A stretch of 64,000 nucleotides of DNA, from contig NZ_CP154608.1 in NCBI RefSeq assembly GCF_039555325.1, forward strand, positions 1,674,001-1,738,000. The letters run 5' to 3'. The position numbers were made by a program, and so were the translations under genes. This DNA is from Sphingomicrobium sp. XHP0239. GTDB lineage: Bacteria; Pseudomonadota; Alphaproteobacteria; Sphingomonadales; Sphingomonadaceae. The notes under the pieces were generated by a model, which had not been told where the DNA came from, ran no database searches, and was given only the letters and a program-made list of their open reading frames with translations. Below, piece after piece: positions 46,023 to 54,321 of this stretch; the stretch's first letter is position 1, and the number at the start of each line of letters is the position of its first letter.

Positions 46023-46940
46023 ATGCGTAAATTGATGGCGATGGCGGCGGGGGCCGCGACGCTGGCGGCGGGGGCCGCGGTAGCGGGAACGGGTCACCAG
46101 TGGGGCGATTATCACTGGGGCAATGTCGGGGAATCGCCGACCCTCAACCTGCGCCACAAATTCTCGAGCGCAACCAAGTCGAAATGGCTCCCGCTGTATC
46201 TGACGAACGGCGAGAATGCGTTCGACGAATGGAACGGCGATCCGCAGTCGCCGCTGGTGATGAACGATCTTGGCGAGGACAATACGAAGGACAGCGCGAC
46301 GTGCGATCCGCGCGCGGGCGAGATCCTCGTCTGTTCGGACGAATATGGCTCGAACACCGGTTGGGTCGGAATCGCGCAGATCTGGCCGTCGGGCACGCGC
46401 ATCACGCGCGCCAACGCCAAGATGAACGACAGCTTCTACGAATACGACCCCTTCTACAACACGGCCTCGCAGCGCGAGTTCGTGATGTGCCACGAAGTCG
46501 GCCACACCTTCGGACTGGGTCACCTCGACGAGGCGTTCAACAATACAAACCTCGGCAGCTGCATGGACTATACCGCCAATGTCATGGGCCCGCCCGACAA
46601 TAGCGATCCGGGCCAAGTCGACTGGGATGTCCTCAATTCCAGCACGATGTACGGCGCCGGTGGCGGTGGCGGCACGACCGACCCCGACCCCCAGCCGTGC
46701 AAGGGCCGCGGCTGTAATGGCGGCGGCGGCGGCGGCGGCAAGGGCAAGAAGCTCGACGGACTCGTCGCCTCGCCCAACGCGTCGGAGCGCGGGCTCGAGC
46801 GCGGCCGGTTCGGCGGCATCCTCAGCTACGATGCCGAAGGTCGCCCCAACGCCTTCGTGAAGGATCTTCGTGGCGGCAAGCGCATCACCTTCGTGATGTG
46901 GGCGAAGAACTATCGCCCCGAAGGGTCGAAGCGCCGCTAG
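46023..46940 (+). CDS. Secreted metzincin-type zinc metalloprotease, second of a tandem pair
   Basis: Paralogue of the preceding gene, 305 residues; signal peptide to about residue 21. The zinc motif HEVGHTFGLGH is at 157-167 and the Met-turn SCMDYT (Met181) is at exactly the same positions, with no gap needed over the first 180 residues or more. The region after the catalytic domain contains a Gly-rich linker (about 214-243) with two cysteines, then the same C-terminal block as its neighbour (RFGGILSYDAEGRPNAFVKDLRGG...YRPEG). 195 bases separate the genes, so each may have its own promoter. A long terminator follows. Confidence 0.88.
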   Translation: MRKLMAMAAGAATLAAGAAVAGTGHQWGDYHWGNVGESPTLNLRHKFSSATKSKWLPLYLTNGENAFDEWNGDPQSPLVMNDLGEDNTKDSATCDPRAGEILVCSDEYGSNTGWVGIAQIWPSGTRITRANAKMNDSFYEYDPFYNTASQREFVMCHEVGHTFGLGHLDEAFNNTNLGSCMDYTANVMGPPDNSDPGQVDWDVLNSSTMYGAGGGGGTTDPDPQPCKGRGCNGGGGGGGKGKKLDGLVASPNASERGLERGRFGGILSYDAEGRPNAFVKDLRGGKRITFVMWAKNYRPEGSKRR

Positions 46941-46957
46941 CGTCTCGTTCGATCATG

Positions 46958-46999
46958 GAAAGGAGGCGTCGGGAGCGATCCCGGCGCCTTCTTTCGTTG
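46958..46999 (+). terminator. Rho-independent terminator after the second metzincin gene
   Basis: Seventeen-pair stem (46958-46974 with 46979-46995), four-base GCGA loop and a few wobble pairs. The 3' arm itself contains the T-rich CTTTC. It lies 18 bases after the stop at 46940 and also faces the convergent pmbA gene. Confidence 0.8.
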
Positions 47000-47003
47000 G
47001 CGA

Positions 47004-48350
47004 TCAGCTTCCCGCCACCGTCATTTCGGGCACCAGCAGACTGGGGCTGTCGACGCCCTTGCGAAATTCGAGATCGCTACCCGGTTCGAGCGTCGCGAAC
47101 ATGTCGGCGAGGTTGGCGGCGACGGTCGCGCCGCTGACGGGACCCACGATCTCGCCATTCTCCACGAGGAAGCCCGATGCGCCGCGCGAATAGTCGCCGG
47201 TCACCGTATTCACGCCCTGCCCGATTAGTTCGGTGACGATCATCAATCGCGGCGCGCTGGCGATCAGCTCGTCGCGGCTACGCGATCCGGCATGGATCCA
47301 GAAGTTGGACGGTCCCGCCCCCGGCGATCCGCCGGGTCCACGAATGGCATGGCCCGTCGGTTCGATACCGAGCTGGCGTGCCGCGTCGCTCGCCGCGAAC
47401 CAGCTCTTGAGGATTCCGTCCTCGACGATATCCATCTTGCGAACCGCGACGCCTTCGCCATCGAACGGATGACTGCGCTTGCCGCCGACCCGCAACGGAT
47501 CGTCGGTGATCCTCACGCCGGGCGCGAAGATGCGCTCCCCCATCCGCGACTGGAGGAAACTGGACCGCCGGGCCACCGCGCTACCCGACAGAGCGGCGGA
47601 AAGGTGCGAAAGAAGGCTCGTTGCCACCCGCGGATCGAACAGCACCGCCATGCGCCCGCCCTTGAACGCGACCGGGTCGAGACGCGCGACGGCCCGCGAT
47701 CCCGCCTTTCGGCCGATCGTTTCGGGGTCGTCGAGTTCGGCGCGGCGGCGGGCCGAATGGGTGGCATAGTCGCGCTCCATCCCCGCGCCCTCGCCCGCGA
47801 TCACGGCGACCGAACAGCCCAGCCCCGAACCGCTGTAGGCATGGGCGAACCCGTCGCTGGTCGCGAGCGCGAAGACGTTCTGCTGCGCGCTGGCGCTGGC
47901 GCCCGAACTGTTGGTCACGCCCGCAACCCCGAGCGCCGCGCCCTCGGCCGCCAGCGCCATGGCGCGCAGATCCTCGGGTGGGTGCTCCTCGCCCCCGTCG
48001 AGGTCGAGATCCGGTCCCTCGCCCTTCAGCAGCCGATCCTTCGGCGCGAGGCCCGCATACCGGTCCTCACCAGCCGCGCGTGCCATCGCGATCGCCCGTT
48101 CGGCGAGATCGGCCAGCGCCTCGGGCGCGAGGTCGGACCCTGACACGCTCGCCATCCGCTGCCCGATCATCACGCGCAGGCCGAGCTTCTCGCCCTCCGA
48201 ACGGCTGACGTCCTCCAGCGCGCCCTTGCGCACCTCGACCTGCGAGGATGCCTGAGCGACCAGCGCGGCGTCGGCGACGTCGGCGCCGGCATGAAGAGCT
48301 TTTTCGACCGCCTGCGCGACGGTATCGATGGCTTGGGTGGGACTTCTCAT
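47004..48350 (-). CDS. pmbA: TldE/PmbA-family metalloprotease subunit
   Basis: 448 residues of the TldD/PmbA (U62) family. Blocks: SSQVEVRKGALEDVSRSEGEKLGLRVMIGQRMASVSGS, SHLSAALSGSAVARRSSFLQSRMGERIFAPGV and the C-terminal GDYSRGASGFLVENGEIVGPVSGATVAANL. The zinc-binding HExxxH of TldD is absent, so this is the TldE/PmbA partner. The heterodimer processes peptides such as microcins and antitoxin CcdA in E. coli. No tldD lies in the window. Confidence 0.92.
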   Translation of the reverse strand: MRSPTQAIDTVAQAVEKALHAGADVADAALVAQASSQVEVRKGALEDVSRSEGEKLGLRVMIGQRMASVSGSDLAPEALADLAERAIAMARAAGEDRYAGLAPKDRLLKGEGPDLDLDGGEEHPPEDLRAMALAAEGAALGVAGVTNSSGASASAQQNVFALATSDGFAHAYSGSGLGCSVAVIAGEGAGMERDYATHSARRRAELDDPETIGRKAGSRAVARLDPVAFKGGRMAVLFDPRVATSLLSHLSAALSGSAVARRSSFLQSRMGERIFAPGVRITDDPLRVGGKRSHPFDGEGVAVRKMDIVEDGILKSWFAASDAARQLGIEPTGHAIRGPGGSPGAGPSNFWIHAGSRSRDELIASAPRLMIVTELIGQGVNTVTGDYSRGASGFLVENGEIVGPVSGATVAANLADMFATLEPGSDLEFRKGVDSPSLLVPEMTVAGS

Positions 48351-48367
48351 GGACCCGAGCTAGGGCG

Positions 48368-49273
48368 TCACAGGCTGCGCGACAAGCCGACGGTCAGGCA
48401 GGCGAGCGCCACCAGCAGACCCGTCCACCGGTTGGCGCGGAACTGGCGCAGCGCACCGGCGCCGTCGGCGGGGTCCACCCGCACCAGTTGCGCCCCGAGG
48501 TGCAGCGCGGCGGGAAGCAGCGTCAGCGGCGCGAACGGCGTCGGCTTCACCTGCCACAGCGCCAGCGCCCACAGGGCCATCGCCGCGAAATAGCAGGCCC
48601 CGACCCCGAACTGCGCATCTTCGCCCAATGCGCGCGCGGAAGACCGGACCCCTACCAGCGCATCGTCCTCGACGTCCTGGATCGCATAGATCGTGTCGTA
48701 GCCGATGACCCAGAACACGCATCCGCCCCATAGCAACAGCCCCGGGAGCGTGAGGTCGCCCCACACCGCGGTCCAGCCGACCAGCGCCCCCCACGAGAAG
48801 ACCAGCCCCAACCACGCCTGCGGCCACCAGGTGATGCGCTTCATGTAGGGGTAAGCGGCGACGAGCAGCAGGCTGGCGAGCGCGACCAGCTGCGCGGCCA
48901 GCGGAAGTTGCAGCAGAACGAGAAGTCCGATGGCGAGCAGAGCGGCGATGAGGCCCCACGCCTGGCGGACATTCAGCGCGCCGCTGGCGAGGGGTCGATG
49001 CCGGGTGCGCTCGACCTTGGCATCGAGATCGCGATCGACGAGGTCGTTGTAGGCGCAGCCCGCCGACCGCATCGCGAAGGCGCCCAGCAGGAACCAGCCG
49101 AACAGCTCCCAATGTCCCTCGACCCCCGCCAATGCGACGCCCATCGCGCAGGGCCAATAGAGCAGCCACGTGCCCACCGGCCGATCCAGCCGCATCAACG
49201 CCGCGTAGGGGCGCCAGCGCGGCGGAAGCCGGGCGATCAGGCCGCTGCGTTCGGTATCGGGGACCATGTCCAT
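48368..49273 (-). CDS. ubiA: 4-hydroxybenzoate octaprenyltransferase UbiA
   Basis: Integral membrane prenyltransferase of 301 residues in ubiquinone synthesis, with about nine helices. The first Asp-rich motif is NDLVDRDLDAKVERTRHRPLASG and the second YAIQDVEDDALVGVRSSA, both diagnostic. The ATG at 49273 gives two residues more than the ATG at 49267. Same strand as pmbA, which starts 17 bases after its stop. Confidence 0.95.
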   Translation of the reverse strand: MDMVPDTERSGLIARLPPRWRPYAALMRLDRPVGTWLLYWPCAMGVALAGVEGHWELFGWFLLGAFAMRSAGCAYNDLVDRDLDAKVERTRHRPLASGALNVRQAWGLIAALLAIGLLVLLQLPLAAQLVALASLLLVAAYPYMKRITWWPQAWLGLVFSWGALVGWTAVWGDLTLPGLLLWGGCVFWVIGYDTIYAIQDVEDDALVGVRSSARALGEDAQFGVGACYFAAMALWALALWQVKPTPFAPLTLLPAALHLGAQLVRVDPADGAGALRQFRANRWTGLLVALACLTVGLSRSL

Positions 49274-49306
49274 GCGATGCGGGATGCGCCGAGCCGCGGC
49301 GCCGCG

Positions 49307-50806
49307 TCAATCCTTGCGCGAAAAGCGTTTCCGGATCGACTTGCGGCGCTGGCGCCATCGCTGGCGGAGAGTCTTGCGGGCGAAGGGTTCGAACATCTCC
49401 TCGGTGGATTCGGGATCGCCCAGTTCATGTTCGGAGATGAATTCCTCGATATCGCCCAGATCGCGCTTTTCCAGAAGGTCGAGTGTCTTGCCTTCACCGC
49501 GCAACGCCTCGATCGTCGCGATCAGTCCGCGGCCCTCGGCCTCCTGCTTCGCCACCGCATCCTTGTCGACGCCGAGATGCTCGGCCATCAGATCGTGGCG
49601 GATGTCGCGGATCGTGTCCTCGTGACCCCGGTCGGCATTCTGCGGCAAACCGCAATCGATCGTCACGTCGCATTCGCTGTCGAGCCCCATCGAGCGATTG
49701 TTGAGGTTGGACGAACCGATACGGACCAGCCGATCGTCGACGATCGACAATTTGGCATGGACGTAGATGTCGGTGTCGGCGCCGTTCACGGGCACGTAAA
49801 TCCGGAAATTCTCTCCGTCCTTCGACTTCGAGATCGTCTCCATCAGCCGTTGACGGGTGCCGTCCATCGCTTTCGATTCGAGGAAGCCGTCCCCGGTGCG
49901 CGGCATCACCAGGACGATTTCGGGCGGGTCGTCCTCGGCCAACCTCGCGCAGATGGCGGCAGCGATCTTGGACGAGGTGAAATACTGGTTTTCGATATAG
50001 AGGAAGCGTTCGCATCGCTCGATCATGTCGATATAGAGCGCCTCGTTTTCCTGCAGCTCGGTAACGTCGCGCCAGCACGCCCGCGTGCGGCTGATCGCGA
50101 TATCGACGTCACGGAACATCGGTTCGCATTTTTCGGGCCAGTAACCCTCCCCATCGCGTCCGAGCTTGTCGATCTCGTTGTGAGTGGCGACCTGCCAGCG
50201 CTCGCGCCCCAGATCGGCCAGTGCTCCCGCCACGGGGCCGCGCATGATCATCGTGATGTCGTGCCACGGGTCGTAGGGCTTTCCGTTCGGGGTCTTGCGC
50301 GTCGGATCGTCGGGCTCGTGGTCGCGGGTGTCCCAACGTCGCATCGCGATGTCGATCCCCCCGCAGGCCGCGAAGGTCTCGTCGAGGATGACGATCTTCT
50401 GGTGGTGGCTGCACCCGGCCGGATGCGAGCTGTCGAATTTTAGATTGATCGGCCGCGCGATCCACCAGCGAAACAGCCAATAGGCGGCGCGCACGGACAG
50501 GAATTGCTTGAGCGCGCCGAAATTCCACTTGAGGATGTCGATGGACCGCGACGGCTTCTCGCGCGCCATTTCGAGGAAGAAGTGACCGAGGCTGGAATGA
50601 TACTGGCCGTCCTCGTTGGGGACGAGGCTGATGCGCGTGTCGAAATCCCAGCCGACGATGAAGATGCGATGTTCCGCCTCGGACATCGCCTCGGCGATCA
50701 GCCGATAATAGTCGGCCGCGTCGATGACGACGCGCGCGTCATGCGCCCGCTCGATCCGCCAGACGTTCTGGCCGACCGCTACGATAGGTTGCAGTTCCTC
50801 GCTCAC
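49307..50806 (-). CDS. Phospholipase D-like protein
   Basis: 499 residues with two HKD motifs: His135/Lys137/Asp142 in CSHHQKIVILDE, and VHAKLSIVDDRLVRIGSSN in the second half. A hydrophobic patch (AAYWLFRWW, about 107-117) may touch the membrane. There is no obvious signal peptide. The C-terminal 110 residues form a charged helical region ending in a run of Arg/Lys (RQRWRQRRKSIRKRFSRKD). It could hydrolyse or transfer phosphatidyl groups (cardiolipin-synthase-like) but the acceptor is not predictable. Start is a GTG at 50806. Confidence 0.88.
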   Translation of the reverse strand: MSEELQPIVAVGQNVWRIERAHDARVVIDAADYYRLIAEAMSEAEHRIFIVGWDFDTRISLVPNEDGQYHSSLGHFFLEMAREKPSRSIDILKWNFGALKQFLSVRAAYWLFRWWIARPINLKFDSSHPAGCSHHQKIVILDETFAACGGIDIAMRRWDTRDHEPDDPTRKTPNGKPYDPWHDITMIMRGPVAGALADLGRERWQVATHNEIDKLGRDGEGYWPEKCEPMFRDVDIAISRTRACWRDVTELQENEALYIDMIERCERFLYIENQYFTSSKIAAAICARLAEDDPPEIVLVMPRTGDGFLESKAMDGTRQRLMETISKSKDGENFRIYVPVNGADTDIYVHAKLSIVDDRLVRIGSSNLNNRSMGLDSECDVTIDCGLPQNADRGHEDTIRDIRHDLMAEHLGVDKDAVAKQEAEGRGLIATIEALRGEGKTLDLLEKRDLGDIEEFISEHELGDPESTEEMFEPFARKTLRQRWRQRRKSIRKRFSRKD

Positions 50807-50862
50807 CTGTGACTAAAGTCACGGGCTTCCCGCCCGTTCCATCGCGCGCTAGTCGAAGGTCC

Positions 50863-51603
50863 ATGCCCGCCACCCCCGCCTGGCCGCCTGCAAGTCTGCC
50901 GCGCCTCTATGTCGATGCGCCGATGGACGCGAACGCGGAGGTCGCGCTCGACAAGGCGCAGGCCCATTATGTCGTGACCGTGATGCGGCGAGGCGTCGGC
51001 GACGCGCTTCTCCTGTTCAACGGGCGCCAGGGCGAATGGCAGGGCGAACTCGTCGAGGTCGCGAAGAAGCGCGCCACCGTGCGCCTGTCGGAGCAGACGA
51101 AGCCACAGGAAACGCCCACCGGCCTCACCCTCGCTTTCGCTCCCATCAAGAAAGCCGCGATCGACATGCTCGTCGAAAAGGCGGTGGAACTGGGCGTCGA
51201 CGTGTTGCAACCGGTGCTGACGCAGCGGACCAACGCGGCGCGCATCGGGGCCGAGCGGATCGAGAGGAATGTCATCGAGGCCGCCGAACAATGCGGCCGC
51301 ACCGCGCTGGCCGAATTGCGGGCGCCGGTGCGCCTCGCCAGATGGCTGATCGAGCGCGAACGGCATCCTCTCTACTTCGCCGACGAAGCGGGCGGGGCGT
51401 CCGCCCTCGGCAGCTACGCACCCCCGCCCGCGACCATCCTGATCGGTCCCGAAGGCGGTTTCACCGACGAGGAACGGGCGATGGTCCGCGCGGAAGAAGG
51501 CGCGGTCGCCATCTCGCTCGGCCCCCGCATCCTGCGCGCGGAAACGGCAGCGCTGGCGGCGGTCGCGACCTATATGGCGGGTGCCGGCGACTGGTCCCGC
51601 TAG
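50863..51603 (+). CDS. rsmE: 16S rRNA m3U1498 methyltransferase RsmE
   Basis: SPOUT-class methyltransferase of 246 residues. The N-terminal PUA-like domain (LPRLYVDAP) is followed by the knotted SAM-binding domain: FAPIKKAAIDMLVEKAVELGV, ILIGPEGGFTDEE and ISLGPRILRAETAAL, all specific to RsmE. ATG at 50863 chosen for the family start. The gene order rsmE-gshA is common in alphaproteobacteria. Confidence 0.95.
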   Translation: MPATPAWPPASLPRLYVDAPMDANAEVALDKAQAHYVVTVMRRGVGDALLLFNGRQGEWQGELVEVAKKRATVRLSEQTKPQETPTGLTLAFAPIKKAAIDMLVEKAVELGVDVLQPVLTQRTNAARIGAERIERNVIEAAEQCGRTALAELRAPVRLARWLIERERHPLYFADEAGGASALGSYAPPPATILIGPEGGFTDEERAMVRAEEGAVAISLGPRILRAETAALAAVATYMAGAGDWSR

Positions 51604-51643
51604 TGGCTGGTCGAAACCTATTTCACGGTTTAGGGCGAACATC

Positions 51644-53014
51644 ATGACTACGCGCACCGACCTTTCCGAGAGCCCCACCATCGAGAGCCGCGACGATCTG
51701 ATCGCAGTCTTTTCGGGCGGGGAGAAGCCCAAGGACGACTGGCGTATCGGGACCGAGCACGAGAAATTCGTCTATCGCACCGACGACCACCGCGCGCCGA
51801 GTTGGGAGGAGGAAGGCGGCATCCGCGACCTCCTGACCGCGCTCACCGAATTCGGATGGCAGCCCGTTATCGAGAATGGGAAGATCATCGCGCTGATGGG
51901 CGAGGACGGCACCATCAGCCTCGAACCCTCGGGACAGTTCGAACTGTCGGGTGCGCCGCTCGAGCATCTTCACCAGACCTGCAACGAGGCGGGGCGGCAC
52001 CTGCAGCAATGCAAGGCGGTCGGCGAAAAGCTGGGCGTCGGATTCCTCGGGCTAGGCATGTGGCCCGACAAGGCGCGAAGCGACCTCAGCTGGATGCCCA
52101 AGGCGCGCTACGGAATCATGCGCAACTACATGCCGCGGGTCGGCAGTCTCGGGCTCGACATGATGCTGCGCACCTGCACGATCCAGGTGAACCTCGACTA
52201 TGCGTCCGAAGCCGACATGGTGAAGAAATTCCGCGTCGGCCTTGCGCTGCAGCCGGTGGCGACCGCGCTGTTCGCCAATTCCCCCTTCACGGAGGGCAAG
52301 CCCAATGGCTTCCTTTCCTTCCGCAGTCACATCTGGACCGACACCGATGCCGACCGCACCGGCATGCTGCCTTTCGTGTTCGAAGAGGGGTTCGGCTACG
52401 AACGCTGGTGCGACTATGCGCTCGACGTGCCGATGTATTTCGTCTTCCGCGACGGCGTCTATCACGATGTCGCGGGCCAGAGTTTCCGCGATTTCCTGAA
52501 CGGCGAGCTACCGGGGCTGGAAGGCGAGCTGCCGACGCGGGCGGACTGGACCGACCATCTGTCGACAATCTTCCCCGAGGTGCGCCTCAAGAGCTTCCTC
52601 GAGATGCGCGGTGCCGACGGTGGACCGTGGAACCGCATCTGCGCGCTTCCTGCTCTATGGGTCGGGCTGCTCTACGACCAAGGCGCGCTCGACGCGGCGT
52701 GGGACCGGGTGAAGGACTGGACGCTCGAAGAACGGGAAGCCTTCCGCAACGACGTGGCGAAGCACGGTCTGCGCACCCGGGTTCCGGGGGGCGGCACGAT
52801 CCAGGAACTGGGCGAACAGGTGGTCGACATCGCGGCGGGCGGCCTGTCGGCGCGGGGTAGGCTCGGCCAGTCGGGCGACAATGAAACCGGCTTCCTCGAT
52901 CCGCTGCGCGAGATCCTCGCTCGCAAGGCCTCGCCCGCCGACCAGATGCTGGAAGCCTATCACGGTCGATGGAACGGATCGGTCGCGCCAGTGTATGACG
53001 AACAGAGTTTCTAG
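51644..53014 (+). CDS. gshA: Glutamate-cysteine ligase, plant/alphaproteobacterial type
   Basis: Makes gamma-glutamylcysteine, first step of glutathione synthesis; 456 residues. The GCS2-type blocks are WRIGTEHEKFVYR, ALMGEDGTISLEPSGQFELSGAPLEHLHQTCNE, RNYMPRVGSLGLDMMLRTCTIQVNLDYASE and SFLEMRGADGGPWNRICALPA. This class is distinct from the E. coli GshA. It follows rsmE by 40 bases and ends eight bases before pip. Confidence 0.95.
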   Translation: MTTRTDLSESPTIESRDDLIAVFSGGEKPKDDWRIGTEHEKFVYRTDDHRAPSWEEEGGIRDLLTALTEFGWQPVIENGKIIALMGEDGTISLEPSGQFELSGAPLEHLHQTCNEAGRHLQQCKAVGEKLGVGFLGLGMWPDKARSDLSWMPKARYGIMRNYMPRVGSLGLDMMLRTCTIQVNLDYASEADMVKKFRVGLALQPVATALFANSPFTEGKPNGFLSFRSHIWTDTDADRTGMLPFVFEEGFGYERWCDYALDVPMYFVFRDGVYHDVAGQSFRDFLNGELPGLEGELPTRADWTDHLSTIFPEVRLKSFLEMRGADGGPWNRICALPALWVGLLYDQGALDAAWDRVKDWTLEEREAFRNDVAKHGLRTRVPGGGTIQELGEQVVDIAAGGLSARGRLGQSGDNETGFLDPLREILARKASPADQMLEAYHGRWNGSVAPVYDEQSF

Positions 53015-53022
53015 GAGAGAAG

Positions 53023-53973
53023 ATGACCGACCGCCGAACGCTTTACGACACGCCCGAACCCTACGAGAGCGGCATGTTCGACGTGTCGGACGGCCACTCG
53101 CTCTATTACGAGCGCGTCGGCACGAAGGGAGCGAAGCCGGCGGTCTTCCTGCATGGCGGTCCGGGCGGCGGTTTCGGAGAGGCCCATCGCGGTCAGTGGA
53201 ATCCGGACAAGTACGATGTCGTTCTGTTCGAACAGCGCGGCTGCGGGCGCTCGACCCCACAATACAGCCTCGAAGACAATACGACGCAGAAGCTGATCGA
53301 GGATATCGAGAAGCTGCGCGACCATCATGGCGCCGACAAATGGCAGGTGTTCGGGGGAAGCTGGGGCTCGACCCTAAGCCTCGCCTATGCCGAGGCGCAT
53401 CCCGACCGCGTCAGCGAACTGATCCTGCGCGGCATCTTCCTGTCCGAAGACTACGAATACAAATGGCTGTTCGAATATGGCGCCAGCGAAATCTATCCGG
53501 AAGAATATGAGCGGTTCCTCTCGGTCCTTCCCGAAGGGGAGCGCGACGATCCGATCAACGCCTTCAACCGCATCCTGACCGGTGACGACGAAGACAGGAA
53601 GCTGGAAGCCGCGAAGCACTGGTCGCGCTGGGAAGCGGTGACCGTCACCGTGCTGCCCGACGAAAAGGTGATGAGCCATATGCAGGACGCGCATCAGGCG
53701 CTGGCCATGGCCCGCATCGAAACCCATTACATGCGCCACGGCTGCTTCCTCGACGACGGTCAGCTGATCGCGAACGTCGATCGCATCCGCGACATTCCGG
53801 GCGTCATCGTCCAGGGCCGGCACGACAGTTGCACCCCGCCGCGCTCGGCCTGGCGACTGAAGCAGGCATGGCCCGAGGTCGACCTGCAGATCGTCGACGA
53901 CGGCGGACACAATTACGCCGAGCCCGGGATCCTAGACGGCCTGATCCGCGCCACCGACCGGTTCGCAGAATGA
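53023..53973 (+). CDS. pip: Prolyl aminopeptidase (proline iminopeptidase)
   Basis: Alpha/beta hydrolase of the S33 family, 316 residues, removing N-terminal proline from peptides. HGGPGGG oxyanion loop, nucleophile Ser113 in GGSWGS, Asp in GRHDSCTPP and His in GGHNYAEP. Cytoplasmic, no signal peptide. Preceded by AGGAGAG. Its stop overlaps the next gene's ATG (ATGA). Confidence 0.94.
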   Translation: MTDRRTLYDTPEPYESGMFDVSDGHSLYYERVGTKGAKPAVFLHGGPGGGFGEAHRGQWNPDKYDVVLFEQRGCGRSTPQYSLEDNTTQKLIEDIEKLRDHHGADKWQVFGGSWGSTLSLAYAEAHPDRVSELILRGIFLSEDYEYKWLFEYGASEIYPEEYERFLSVLPEGERDDPINAFNRILTGDDEDRKLEAAKHWSRWEAVTVTVLPDEKVMSHMQDAHQALAMARIETHYMRHGCFLDDGQLIANVDRIRDIPGVIVQGRHDSCTPPRSAWRLKQAWPEVDLQIVDDGGHNYAEPGILDGLIRATDRFAE

Positions 53974-54311
53974 ATGCGGCGGTCGGAGCGGCGGTGACAG
54001 GCGGCGCTGTCGCGGCGGCGATCGCCGCGCGGCAGAATGCGATGCTGGCCGAACTGAAGGAAAAAGGCGCGGTCAGCGCCGACAAGGCAATCCGCTACGA
54101 TCCTCCCAAGAAAGGTGACGACAAGATCTTCGCGGGCCTCGTGAACCGGGATCTTGTCGGCACGGTGGGCGAAGACCGCTTCTTCCTCACCGAAAAAGGA
54201 CTGGCGAAGGGCACGACTGCGAACACGTCGGGCGGCGCATGGGTGCTGTTCCTGTTGGCGACGGCGATGATCGTCGCGTCGGTCGTGGCGCTCATCGTGG
54301 TGCTCGACTGA
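53970..54311 (+). CDS. Small C-terminally anchored membrane protein, unknown
   Basis: Protein of 113 residues. An Ala/Gly-rich N-terminal helix (about 4-30), a short soluble region with a winged-helix-like look (IFAGLVNRDLVGTVGEDRFFLTEKG, repeated helix-strand pattern), then a C-terminal transmembrane helix (about 90-112). The winged-helix idea is only an inference. Translation is coupled to pip. It ends ten bases before the convergent ligD gene. Confidence 0.72.
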   Translation: MNAAVGAAVTGGAVAAAIAARQNAMLAELKEKGAVSADKAIRYDPPKKGDDKIFAGLVNRDLVGTVGEDRFFLTEKGLAKGTTANTSGGAWVLFLLATAMIVASVVALIVVLD

Positions 54312-54321
54312 CGAAGCGCGC

